DNA of 54,811 nucleotides from Variovorax sp. (GTDB lineage: Bacteria; Pseudomonadota; Gammaproteobacteria; Burkholderiales; Burkholderiaceae_C). Below, one piece after another: positions 1-8,116 of the stretch. The translations under genes were made by a program, and so were the position numbers. The notes under the pieces were generated by a model. It was not told where the DNA came from. It did no database searches and saw only the letters and a list, made by a program, of their open reading frames with translations. The first letter of the stretch is position 1, and every line of letters starts with the position of its first letter. Where the stretch lies: positions 1-54,811 of the forward strand of contig JAGIAI010000059.1 of NCBI GenBank assembly GCA_017744935.1, in the 5' to 3' direction.

Positions 1-192
1 AGTCCCGGCGGTGGTGGTCCCGGCGGTGGTGGTCCCGGCGGCGGTGGTCCCGGCGGCGGTGGTCCCGGCGGTGGTCCCGGCGGCGGTCCTGGCGGCGGTG
101 GTCCCGGCGGCGGTGGTCCCGGCGGCGGTGGTCCCGGCGGCGGCGGTCCCGGTGGCGGAGGCCCCGGTGGCGGAGGCCCCGGCGGCCGCTAA
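1..192 (+). CDS. C-terminal end of a Gly/Pro-rich repeat protein (partial)
   Basis: The first frame of the window is open from the left edge to a TAA at 190-192 and encodes 63 residues, almost entirely PGGGG repeats with two shortened PGGG units, ending GGR. The frame was chosen because codon positions keep Pro/Gly identity while third positions vary (ggc/ggt/gga, ccc/cct), as expected of a selected protein repeat. The other open frame reads low-complexity Val/Pro/Ala. The start lies outside the window, so identity is unknown. Such tails occur on exported proteins of Burkholderiales. It is convergent with the thrE-like gene, 14 nt away. Confidence 0.6.
   Translation, partial: SPGGGGPGGGGPGGGGPGGGGPGGGPGGGPGGGGPGGGGPGGGGPGGGGPGGGGPGGGGPGGR
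4..189 (+). repeat. 15-bp tandem repeat encoding PGGGG
   Basis: About twelve head-to-tail units of roughly CCCGGCGGYGGTGGT are seen. Two units are 12 bp (PGGG), and the last units drift to ggtggcggaggc. The array stays in frame throughout, so it is a coding minisatellite, prone to unit gain and loss and to assembly collapse. Confidence 0.85.
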
Positions 193-206
193 GCGTGGGG
201 CGCGAC

Positions 207-1520
207 TCAGCGCCTCCACCGCAGATACCGCAACATCACATCCGCCATCGTTCCCGCACGCTGGAACACCGGCTCGAAAAGCGCGTTGTAGACCGCGGTT
301 CCGATCACCGATCCGAGTCCGATCGCGACGATGGTGAACAGCGTCGCGATGAAGTTCTCCACCCCCGCAAGCCGATCGTTGCCGACGAGTTCGGCCATCC
401 CGATGAGCCCCAGCGACCCTGGTACCAGAAGCCACATCGCGGGCGTGAAGGTCACCATCGATGGCGGCCCGCCAAGCCGGTACTGCACGATGTAGGAAGC
501 CGGCGTGATCAGCATCGCCGCGAAGAAGCCGCTCATGTAGCCCCCGAAGACCGCATTGCCGATGAGCTGGCCCATCTGTGCGACGAACAGCAGGCCAAGC
601 AGCCAAGGCAGCGTGCTGAGCCGCGCCGCGTAGTGCAGCACATGGCCCACACCGAAGAGCACCACGCCGAGCCATGGCGCCCACACGCGCAGGCCGCCGT
701 CGGGGGACGGCACCAGCAGCTTGTCGGGCGGCAAGCCGACGATCGACGCCGCGGCCAGCATGCCGAGCACGAGGAACACCAGCTGCAGCAACCCGTAGAC
801 AAAACGCGTGCCGCCCGACACCACGTCGCCGTACGCCAGTTCGACCGTCGCCGTGGCCAGGGTGCCGCCGGGCAGGAAAGTCACGAGCGAAGCGACCAGC
901 ACATAGATCGGGCTTGCCGCGAAGCCATGCTGCGCGCCCAGCAACGACACCAGTGCCACCACGAACGCCGCCACCGTCGGCAGCAGCGTCGTGATGATCC
1001 CGCGATCGCGCGCAAGCACCTTGAGCAGACCCACCACCAGCCCGAGAAAGGCGGCCGCGCCCACCACATCGGCCGACGGCCGCAGCACCAGCGCGATCCC
1101 GACGGTCGCAAACACATGCCCGACGACGCCGCCGACGAGACCGAAGCGCGCTTTCATCGCGAGGATCGCGTTGATGCGCTTGAGCCCTTCGGCCGGATCG
1201 AGCGCCTCGTTCTCCGCATCGCGTGCGAGCTCGTACACCGCCTCGATCTGGTCGAAGCTCAGCACCAGGCCCTGCTCGGACGTGAACTCGATCTGCAGCG
1301 AATCCTCTTCCGCCGAATTGACGAACACCACGGTCGGCAGCGCGAGCGCGTTGAAATGCTCGATGCGATAGATGCGAGCCAGCTTCCGCAACGTGGTCTC
1401 GACGAGTCCGACCGGCGCGCCAGTCGCGAGCAGCAGATGCCCTAGGCGCAGCAGGAAGCGCAAGAGCTGCCGCCGCTCCTGCACGGTGCGCTCGGGGGTC
1501 GGTGCAGCGGCGTCACTCAT
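207..1520 (-). CDS. thrE: Threonine/serine exporter family protein (ThrE / DUF1212)
   Basis: 437 residues. A soluble N-terminal part of about 130 residues (conserved stretch around TGAPVGLVETTL and the ALPTVVFV / EFTSEQGLVLSFDQ segments) is followed by about ten hydrophobic segments to the C-terminus. This matches the ThrE layout of an N-terminal hydrolase-like domain plus TM domain. The family exports threonine and serine across the inner membrane using proton motive force. The ATG overlaps the batD stop by 4 nt (ATGA), so it is the last gene of the large minus-strand operon. Why an amino-acid exporter ends a Bat operon is not evident. The substrate is inferred from the family only. Confidence 0.85.
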   Translation of the reverse strand: MSDAAAPTPERTVQERRQLLRFLLRLGHLLLATGAPVGLVETTLRKLARIYRIEHFNALALPTVVFVNSAEEDSLQIEFTSEQGLVLSFDQIEAVYELARDAENEALDPAEGLKRINAILAMKARFGLVGGVVGHVFATVGIALVLRPSADVVGAAAFLGLVVGLLKVLARDRGIITTLLPTVAAFVVALVSLLGAQHGFAASPIYVLVASLVTFLPGGTLATATVELAYGDVVSGGTRFVYGLLQLVFLVLGMLAAASIVGLPPDKLLVPSPDGGLRVWAPWLGVVLFGVGHVLHYAARLSTLPWLLGLLFVAQMGQLIGNAVFGGYMSGFFAAMLITPASYIVQYRLGGPPSMVTFTPAMWLLVPGSLGLIGMAELVGNDRLAGVENFIATLFTIVAIGLGSVIGTAVYNALFEPVFQRAGTMADVMLRYLRWRR

Positions 1521-2920
1521 CTAAGCGCACTCCCCTCGCCCGGATTGAGCGGCCGCAGCGCGCGGCCTGCCTGCGGATGCGAAGCACGCGCAGCAAGCCA
1601 CTGCGATCGGGCGCGTTGCAGAGCATTCAGCAGTGCGCTTCCATTCCACGGCGACGCAGGCACGTTGCCGCCGTAGAGGCGCGTCTCGAGTTCCCGCAAC
1701 TCCCGCGCGAGTTCCTCGTCCTTCAGCGACGCGCTCCATGCCGAAGCGGTGCATCCCAGATGCGCCTTCGACCAATGCAGCAGGGCCACGTACGTGCGAG
1801 CAGCATCGCTCGCGCTGCATGCCTGCGCCACTGCTTCGAACAGCACCGGCTCGCTCACGCTCATGCGCGCGTTCCGCTCCTGCCGACTTGCCTTCCAGCC
1901 GGGCCAGCACCGCGCCACCCACCGCAGCAAGAGTCCGGCGATCAGCAGCCCCGCGACGCCGCCACCGATCCAGCGCTTCCACGCCACACGCTGCCAGAAG
2001 CCCGGCGGCCCGCCTTCGTCCGCGCCCAGCACCGGCGCAGCCTCGGGCGCGATGGCATCGGAGCCCGGGCGCGCATCGACCGTGATCGTCACTGCCGGCG
2101 CCTCCGCCTTCCGCGACTTGCCGCTGCCGGCGTCGAACCACGCAATATCGATGGCGGGTAGCTTGTATGTCCCCGGTTTCTCGAAGACGTACGTCACATG
2201 ATCGATCCGGCGACCGCCCAGGAAGCCTTGTCGGTCCTTCGTGACGTCGCTCAACTTCGGATCCGCGCTGAACACGCGCACCCCATCGGGCGCCTCGATG
2301 CGAGGCGGCGGAATCATCATCGCCTGCGTCATCTCCGCATAGGTGTCGAGCGTGCGCACCAACGCGTCACCCGCATGCACGTGCTCGCTTTTGGCATCCA
2401 CCGGCCGGTCGAAGCTCTGGGTGATCGTGATGCGCGCCACCGGCTGCTGCGCCGCCGCGCCCTGACCCTGGGCCTGCTCCGCACCTGCGGGCAGCACCGC
2501 GGTGATACGGGTCTGCGGCATCGTCACTTCACCTTGCCGCGGCTTGCCATCGTCCCCGCTGTAGGTGAAGGCCGAACGCACGGCAGGCAGCACGAAATCA
2601 CCCGCCTGCTGTGCCGCGAAGATGTAGGTCTTGCGGATGCCGGCGAAGGTCTGGCCGTCGATCACGTCCACGAAGTTCTGGCCACTCTCGTCGGGCATCG
2701 TGATGATCGCGCCCGGGATCTGCATGGCCGGGAACGGTGGCGGGGAGGTGAAGAAATTCGGCGCCACGATCTCCACCTGGATGCGGATCTGCTGCCCCAC
2801 AAGCACCGGTTGTTTCGCATCCAGATGCACGCGCGCCATGGGCTCGGCCGCATGGGCCACCATCGCCGCGCACGCCAGGATCCACACGACGCCGATGCGA
2901 GCCCAATCGCGCGCGCGCAT
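1517..2920 (-). CDS. batD: BatD family protein (oxygen-tolerance protein)
   Basis: 467 residues from the ATG at 2920, which overlaps the upstream stop by 1 nt (TGATG). A Sec signal peptide is evident (RIGVVWILACAAMVAHA, then AEPMARVHLD). Beta-rich domains follow (GQQIRIQVEI; SFDRPVDAKSEHVHAGDALVRTLD), with a TM helix near residues 325-345 (GGGVAGLLIAGLLLRWV) and a cytoplasmic tail of about 100 residues. This is the BatD architecture: a large periplasmic part anchored by one helix, acting with BatA/BatB and MoxR. The biochemical role of BatD is unknown. The open frame continues upstream inside batB, but that stretch is a shadow, and the signal peptide fixes the start. Confidence 0.88.
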   Translation of the reverse strand: MRARDWARIGVVWILACAAMVAHAAEPMARVHLDAKQPVLVGQQIRIQVEIVAPNFFTSPPPFPAMQIPGAIITMPDESGQNFVDVIDGQTFAGIRKTYIFAAQQAGDFVLPAVRSAFTYSGDDGKPRQGEVTMPQTRITAVLPAGAEQAQGQGAAAQQPVARITITQSFDRPVDAKSEHVHAGDALVRTLDTYAEMTQAMMIPPPRIEAPDGVRVFSADPKLSDVTKDRQGFLGGRRIDHVTYVFEKPGTYKLPAIDIAWFDAGSGKSRKAEAPAVTITVDARPGSDAIAPEAAPVLGADEGGPPGFWQRVAWKRWIGGGVAGLLIAGLLLRWVARCWPGWKASRQERNARMSVSEPVLFEAVAQACSASDAARTYVALLHWSKAHLGCTASAWSASLKDEELARELRELETRLYGGNVPASPWNGSALLNALQRARSQWLAARASHPQAGRALRPLNPGEGSALR

Positions 2921-4551
2921 CACTGGCCCTTCCCCGTCGATGGCGGCGACGGCGGACGCTCGCGCTCCAACGCGAACTTGCGCGCAAGCAATTCCGTCGG
3001 GCTCGTCTGGATGGCGCGCATCCAGATCTCGGTAGATTGCTCCGAGGCCATCATCACCTGCATCTCGCCGCCCTTGTCCTTCTTGTCTTCCTTGATCTGG
3101 TCGCCCTTGTTCGGCTTGAGCTCCTCGTCCTGCTGCTGTTCGTCCTCGCTCGGGGGGATCATCTTGCGCACCTTCTCCAGATTGGCTTTTGCCTCGGCCC
3201 ATTCGGGGCGGCGCTTCAAGGCTTCCTCGTAGCGGGCGACGGCCGGCCCGAAGCGGCCCTGCAGCGCAAGCGCATTGCCCTGGTTGAAATCGCTCTCCGC
3301 CGAATCGACGAGCGCGAAGCTCTGCACCGCTTCGCCATAGCGGCCCGCCCGATAGAGTGCGATGCCGCGCCACATCGGGTTCTCGAAGCGCGCGGCCGCA
3401 TCCGCGTAGCGCCCTTGCTGGAACGCAAGCCGCCCCTGCTGGTCGCGCGTCAGCCACCAGTCGATCAAATGCTTGCTGGTGTCCGTTTGTGCGGGCTCTG
3501 CATCGGCCGCCAATGCATCGTGCGACGGCGCGCTCATCACCAATGCAACCAGCACCGCAGCCGCCCAACGAATGGTCCACCCTTTCCGGAACCACAGGGC
3601 GCCGAGCACCGCCAGCGGAATGCAGAGCCACCAGCCCTGGTCCTTCCACCGCGCATGCGTCTCGGCCTGCTTCTGCGCCAGATGCGCCTGTACGTGGCGT
3701 TGAACCCAGCGCACGTCGTCGTCGCCGTCCAGCGTCACGGTCGCCACTGGAACGTCGGCGTCGCTCTGCAAGCGCTTCAAGGCCGCAACATCGAGTCGTG
3801 CGAACACGCGCTGGCCGCCCTCTTCCACGAAGCCATCGCCTTCTCGCAGCGGTCCGCCCTGTGCGGTGCCAATGCCGAGCACCACCGGCAAAGCACGGCC
3901 CGAATCGACCTGCGCCTTGAATGCCGCGAACGCGGCAGGCTCCACACCGTCAGTGAGGAACAGGATCGTCCCCGGCGTCTCTTCCTTCGCGAGATCGGCA
4001 TCGATGGTCTTCAGCGCGAGCACGGTGTTCTTCCCTTTCACCGGCATGATGCGCGTCTCCAGTGCATCGACGAAAGTCTGGAGCAGCTTTGCATCCTCGG
4101 TCAGCGGCAGCACGAGATGGGTCGAGCCGGCATAGGCGTAGATCGCGGTGCGCGCACCATCGCGCCGTGCGAGCAGTGCCTTGAGCTTGAGCTTCGCGCG
4201 TTCGAGCCGCGTCGGGCTCACATCGATTGCGTCCATCTCTCGACCAAGGTCGATCGCCACCGCGAGCGGCGCCTTGTCTTCGAGAAAAGGCGGCCGCTCC
4301 TGCTCCCAGGTGGGGCCGGCCATGGCCAGCGCGCCGATCGCGAGGATCGCCACCGTGAGATGCACCGGCCGGATGAGCTGCCCCGCCTGCCGCCGCACCA
4401 CCAGCGCATCGAGCAGGTGCGGCGCGATCGTGCCCTGCCAGCGCCGACGCACATCGCCACGCCAGCCCATCAGCCACCAGAGCGCCACCGTGGGCACCAG
4501 CACCCACAGCCACGCCGGGCGCAGGAAATGGAACTGGGCCAGCGCATCCAT
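2920..4551 (-). CDS. batB: BatB-like VWA membrane protein with C-terminal TPRs (BatB-BatC fusion)
   Basis: 543 residues. There is a TM helix at 13-30, another at about 63-80, and a VWA domain at about 95-290 (LAVAIDLGREMDAI; TILFLTDGVEP). Two central TM helices near 340-370 are followed by TPR-like helices at about 380-480 (QQGRYADAAARFE, RAGRYGEAVQSF, LQGRFGPAVARYEEAL) and a Glu/Lys-rich tail. BatB and BatC are separate proteins in Bacteroides; here they are fused, as in many Proteobacteria. The MIDAS motif that should read DxSxS is D101-L-G-R-E105, so metal binding may be lost, unlike in BatA. The start overlaps the batA stop (TGATG), and the end overlaps the batD start. Confidence 0.88.
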   Translation of the reverse strand: MDALAQFHFLRPAWLWVLVPTVALWWLMGWRGDVRRRWQGTIAPHLLDALVVRRQAGQLIRPVHLTVAILAIGALAMAGPTWEQERPPFLEDKAPLAVAIDLGREMDAIDVSPTRLERAKLKLKALLARRDGARTAIYAYAGSTHLVLPLTEDAKLLQTFVDALETRIMPVKGKNTVLALKTIDADLAKEETPGTILFLTDGVEPAAFAAFKAQVDSGRALPVVLGIGTAQGGPLREGDGFVEEGGQRVFARLDVAALKRLQSDADVPVATVTLDGDDDVRWVQRHVQAHLAQKQAETHARWKDQGWWLCIPLAVLGALWFRKGWTIRWAAAVLVALVMSAPSHDALAADAEPAQTDTSKHLIDWWLTRDQQGRLAFQQGRYADAAARFENPMWRGIALYRAGRYGEAVQSFALVDSAESDFNQGNALALQGRFGPAVARYEEALKRRPEWAEAKANLEKVRKMIPPSEDEQQQDEELKPNKGDQIKEDKKDKGGEMQVMMASEQSTEIWMRAIQTSPTELLARKFALERERPPSPPSTGKGQ

Positions 4552-5594
4552 CAGGTTTCTCCTGCCGCTGCGTCCGCTTCCGCATGCGCCGACTGCCGGC
4601 CGCGGATCGACCGCACGCCGCGCACGGTGCCTACGTAAGCCGCCATCAGGAGCTGATAGCCCAGCACGATCAGCAGTGCAGCCCCGAGCGGCCACATGTA
4701 GAGCTCGCGGCGCGGACGCCACGAGAGCGTCTTCTGGTTCTGCGGCGTGATGCGGTCGAGCGCGGCGTAGATGTCTTCGAGCTCGCGCTGGTCCGCGCCG
4801 AAGTGGAAGGTGCCACCCGTCGCGGCCGCGACAGCGCGAAGCGTGTCGAGGTCCACCTTGTCCTCGCCGCTCGCCGAAGCGTCGCCGATGCCCACCGTGT
4901 GCACCACGACGCCGCGTTCCTTCGCGATGTCCGCCGCGCGCGAAGGCGGCATCTTGCTCGCGGTGTCGTTGCCGTCGGTGAGAACGATCAGCACCTTCTG
5001 CTGCGCCTTGCTGTCGTCGAACATCTTGATCGCGAGACCCAGCGCATCGCCGAGCGCAGTACGCGGGCCGGCCATGCCCGGCGGGCTTTCATCGATGAGC
5101 GTACTTACCAGTTCGTGGTCCATCGTGAAGGGCGCGAGCGGATATGGCGCATCGCCGAAGACGATGAGCCCGATGCGGTCGCCCTTTCTCCGTGCGACGA
5201 AATCGCGCACCACCTGCTGCACCGCATGGACGCGGGTGTCCATGTCGCCGTCCGGGCGCTTGAAGTCGCGCGTGTCCATCGATTGCGAAAGGTCGAGCGC
5301 CAGCAGCAGATCGCGCGCGGGCTGCACTTTTTCGATCGGCGGCTCGACGAACTGCGGCCGTGCCAGCGCGAGCACCACCAGTGCCCAGGCCACCGGTGCC
5401 AGCACCCATTGCAGCCAGTTGCGGCGCGGCACCACCGCGCCCGCCGCGGGTTGCAGCCCCGCCGCATCGGCCACCGCGCCGAAGAACGGCAGGCGCACCG
5501 AATCGCTCGATTCGCGGTACGGCGGAAGCAGCCACCACACCAGGATCGGCAATGGCAGCAGCACCAGCATCCACGGATAGTCAAGCTGGTACAC
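4551..5594 (-). CDS. batA: BatA-like VWA domain membrane protein
   Basis: 347 residues from a GTG at 5594. There are hydrophobic segments at 8-24 and 60-78, a VWA domain at about 95-285, and a C-terminal TM helix near 305-325. The MIDAS is complete: D101-L-S-Q-S105, T179 and D208 in LTDGND. BatA-type proteins are inner-membrane VWA partners of MoxR ATPases. The start was chosen because the first TM helix (YQLDYPWMLVLLPLPILVWW) begins right after it. Upstream in-frame codons lie inside the DUF4381 gene and give Arg/Pro-rich shadow sequence. It overlaps the DUF4381 gene by 14 nt. Exact start moderately sure. Confidence 0.85.
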   Translation of the reverse strand: MYQLDYPWMLVLLPLPILVWWLLPPYRESSDSVRLPFFGAVADAAGLQPAAGAVVPRRNWLQWVLAPVAWALVVLALARPQFVEPPIEKVQPARDLLLALDLSQSMDTRDFKRPDGDMDTRVHAVQQVVRDFVARRKGDRIGLIVFGDAPYPLAPFTMDHELVSTLIDESPPGMAGPRTALGDALGLAIKMFDDSKAQQKVLIVLTDGNDTASKMPPSRAADIAKERGVVVHTVGIGDASASGEDKVDLDTLRAVAAATGGTFHFGADQRELEDIYAALDRITPQNQKTLSWRPRRELYMWPLGAALLIVLGYQLLMAAYVGTVRGVRSIRGRQSAHAEADAAAGET

Positions 5595-6093
5595 GATGCC
5601 CCGCGATCCATTGCCGGCACGCATCGAGGAAGGCGCGCGCATCGCTGGCGGAGACGGCGGACAGCGCCCCCGCGCCCCGGTATTCGATGTCATCGACCAA
5701 CGGCAAAAGCGCACGGGCCGCAGCGGTCGCCGAGCCTGCATGCGTGTCGAGAAAGCGTCCCCAGCCGTCGCCGCTCAGTGCCGCGACCTCCTCGCGCGGC
5801 CATGCCGCCAGCGCGGTGCGCTTGAGCAGTACGGCCGCACCCACGAGCGCACGCGCGCGTTGATCGCTTCCGGCATCCACGCCGGCTTCCAGGGCCGAAA
5901 GCTCTGCCAGTGCCTCCCGCCGGTAACGATCCGCGCGATAACGCTGCCACGCACGCCAGCCGGCCCAGAGCGCAGCGACCAGCAGCAGCACGCCCAGCCC
6001 CGCCCAGCCCGCCGTCTGCGGCATCCACGAGGGCGGCGCAGGCATGCTGACGTCGGCCAGATCCTTGAGCAATCCTGAAGGTGCCGCGTCCAT
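5581..6093 (-). CDS. DUF4381 domain-containing membrane protein
   Basis: 170 residues. A short N-terminus (SGLLKDLADVSMPAPPSWMPQTAGW) precedes one TM helix at about 27-47, then a charged helical region of about 120 residues with KRTALAAWPREEVAALSGDGW and a C-terminal FLDACRQWI. This is the DUF4381 pattern, found almost exclusively between DUF58 and BatA genes. The function is unknown; it is presumably a scaffold of the MoxR/Bat complex. The ATG at 6093 overlaps the DUF58 stop by 1 nt. Confidence 0.85.
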   Translation of the reverse strand: MDAAPSGLLKDLADVSMPAPPSWMPQTAGWAGLGVLLLVAALWAGWRAWQRYRADRYRREALAELSALEAGVDAGSDQRARALVGAAVLLKRTALAAWPREEVAALSGDGWGRFLDTHAGSATAAARALLPLVDDIEYRGAGALSAVSASDARAFLDACRQWIAGHRVPA

Positions 6094-7121
6094 CACCGCC
6101 CTCTTGGCGCGAGCGCCGCGACGCGCCCGAGCAGGTGGCGCAACTGGGCTGCCGTGTCTTCCGCCGCCGACAGCGGCAGCACTGGCACGCCAATGCCCTT
6201 CTGCCACGCGAACAGCGCCGTGCTCTGCGTGCTCACGAAATCGTTGATGCCGCGCCGGATGCGCTCGTGCCCGAATCCCAACTCCACCTGGAGCTCGCCG
6301 TCGCTCACCACCAGTTCGCCCGACGTCGGCAGCTCGCTCAGGAAAGGGTCGTGCACCAGCACCGCGAGCACGTCGTTGTGCTCGCGCATCTGCAGCATCA
6401 GGTCGCGCGTGCGGCGATCGTGTCCTTCGAAGTCGCTCACCACGATCACCAGATGGTCGTGATGCACGAGCTGGGCCGCCTGCAGCAGCGTCTCGTTGAG
6501 CCGCGCGGCGGACCGCACTGCGGGCGCATCCGCGCGCAAGGCCTGGTTGCGTCGCGCGATCTCGCCGAGCAGGTGCAGCACCGCGTCACGGCTGCGCTGC
6601 GGGCGCAGTTCGGTCACGCCGTCGTCGCCGAACACGAGTCCGCCGACGCGATCGCCGTCGGCCAGCACCCGCCATGCGACCAGCGCAGCCAGTTCGGCCG
6701 CCGCGACCGACTTCATCGCACGCCGCGTGCCGAAGAACATGTTCATGCGCTGATCCACCAGCAGCAGCACCGGCCGGTCCTTCTCCTCCGCATACACACG
6801 CACGTGCGGTGTGCCGGTGCGCGCGGTAACCCGCCAGTCCATGGTGCGGATGTCGTCGCCGAAGACGTATGGCCGGAGCTCTTCGAAAGCCAGCCCGCGC
6901 CCGCGCACCTTGGACGAATGCCGCCCCGCCAGCAGCGAATGCACCGGCTGCCGAGGTTGCAGGTTGAAATCGCGCGCCGAGGCTTCGAGCTTTGCGAGCG
7001 CCGCCGCATCGACATGCACGCCGGGCACGATCGCCTCCGATCCCGCCTCTGAACGCCATACACGGGCCGGCCGCCGCGCACCCCACGCCGAGCGCGCGAG
7101 GCTTGCGAGATTCAGGCGCAC
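6093..7121 (-). CDS. DUF58 domain-containing protein (MoxR-associated VWA-like protein)
   Basis: 342 residues from a GTG at 7121 preceded by GGAGG at good spacing, in the 14-nt gap after moxR. The DUF58 signature lies at about 74-103 (GRGLAFEELRPYVFGDD, then MDWRVTARTG), followed by a VWA-like fold (VLLLVDQRMNMFFG; GDRVGGLVFGD; LVIVVSDFEGHD). The MIDAS-like DQRMN is degenerate, as is common in DUF58. The protein lacks TM helices and is probably the cytoplasmic adaptor between MoxR and the BatA/B membrane proteins. Confidence 0.88.
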   Translation of the reverse strand: MRLNLASLARSAWGARRPARVWRSEAGSEAIVPGVHVDAAALAKLEASARDFNLQPRQPVHSLLAGRHSSKVRGRGLAFEELRPYVFGDDIRTMDWRVTARTGTPHVRVYAEEKDRPVLLLVDQRMNMFFGTRRAMKSVAAAELAALVAWRVLADGDRVGGLVFGDDGVTELRPQRSRDAVLHLLGEIARRNQALRADAPAVRSAARLNETLLQAAQLVHHDHLVIVVSDFEGHDRRTRDLMLQMREHNDVLAVLVHDPFLSELPTSGELVVSDGELQVELGFGHERIRRGINDFVSTQSTALFAWQKGIGVPVLPLSAAEDTAAQLRHLLGRVAALAPRGR

Positions 7122-7135
7122 GGCTGTACCTCCGC

Positions 7136-8112
<977 letters not shown>

Positions 8113-8116
<4 letters not shown>

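Noticed and set aside
1..190. Tandem repeat as a CRISPR array
   Set aside because: Units are contiguous 15-mers without spacers and stay in frame; no cas genes.
11..337. Open frame rich in Val/Pro/Ala over the repeat array
   Set aside because: It is the shifted reading of the PGGGG repeat. The Gly/Pro frame ends in a clean stop before the thrE gene and has third-position variation.
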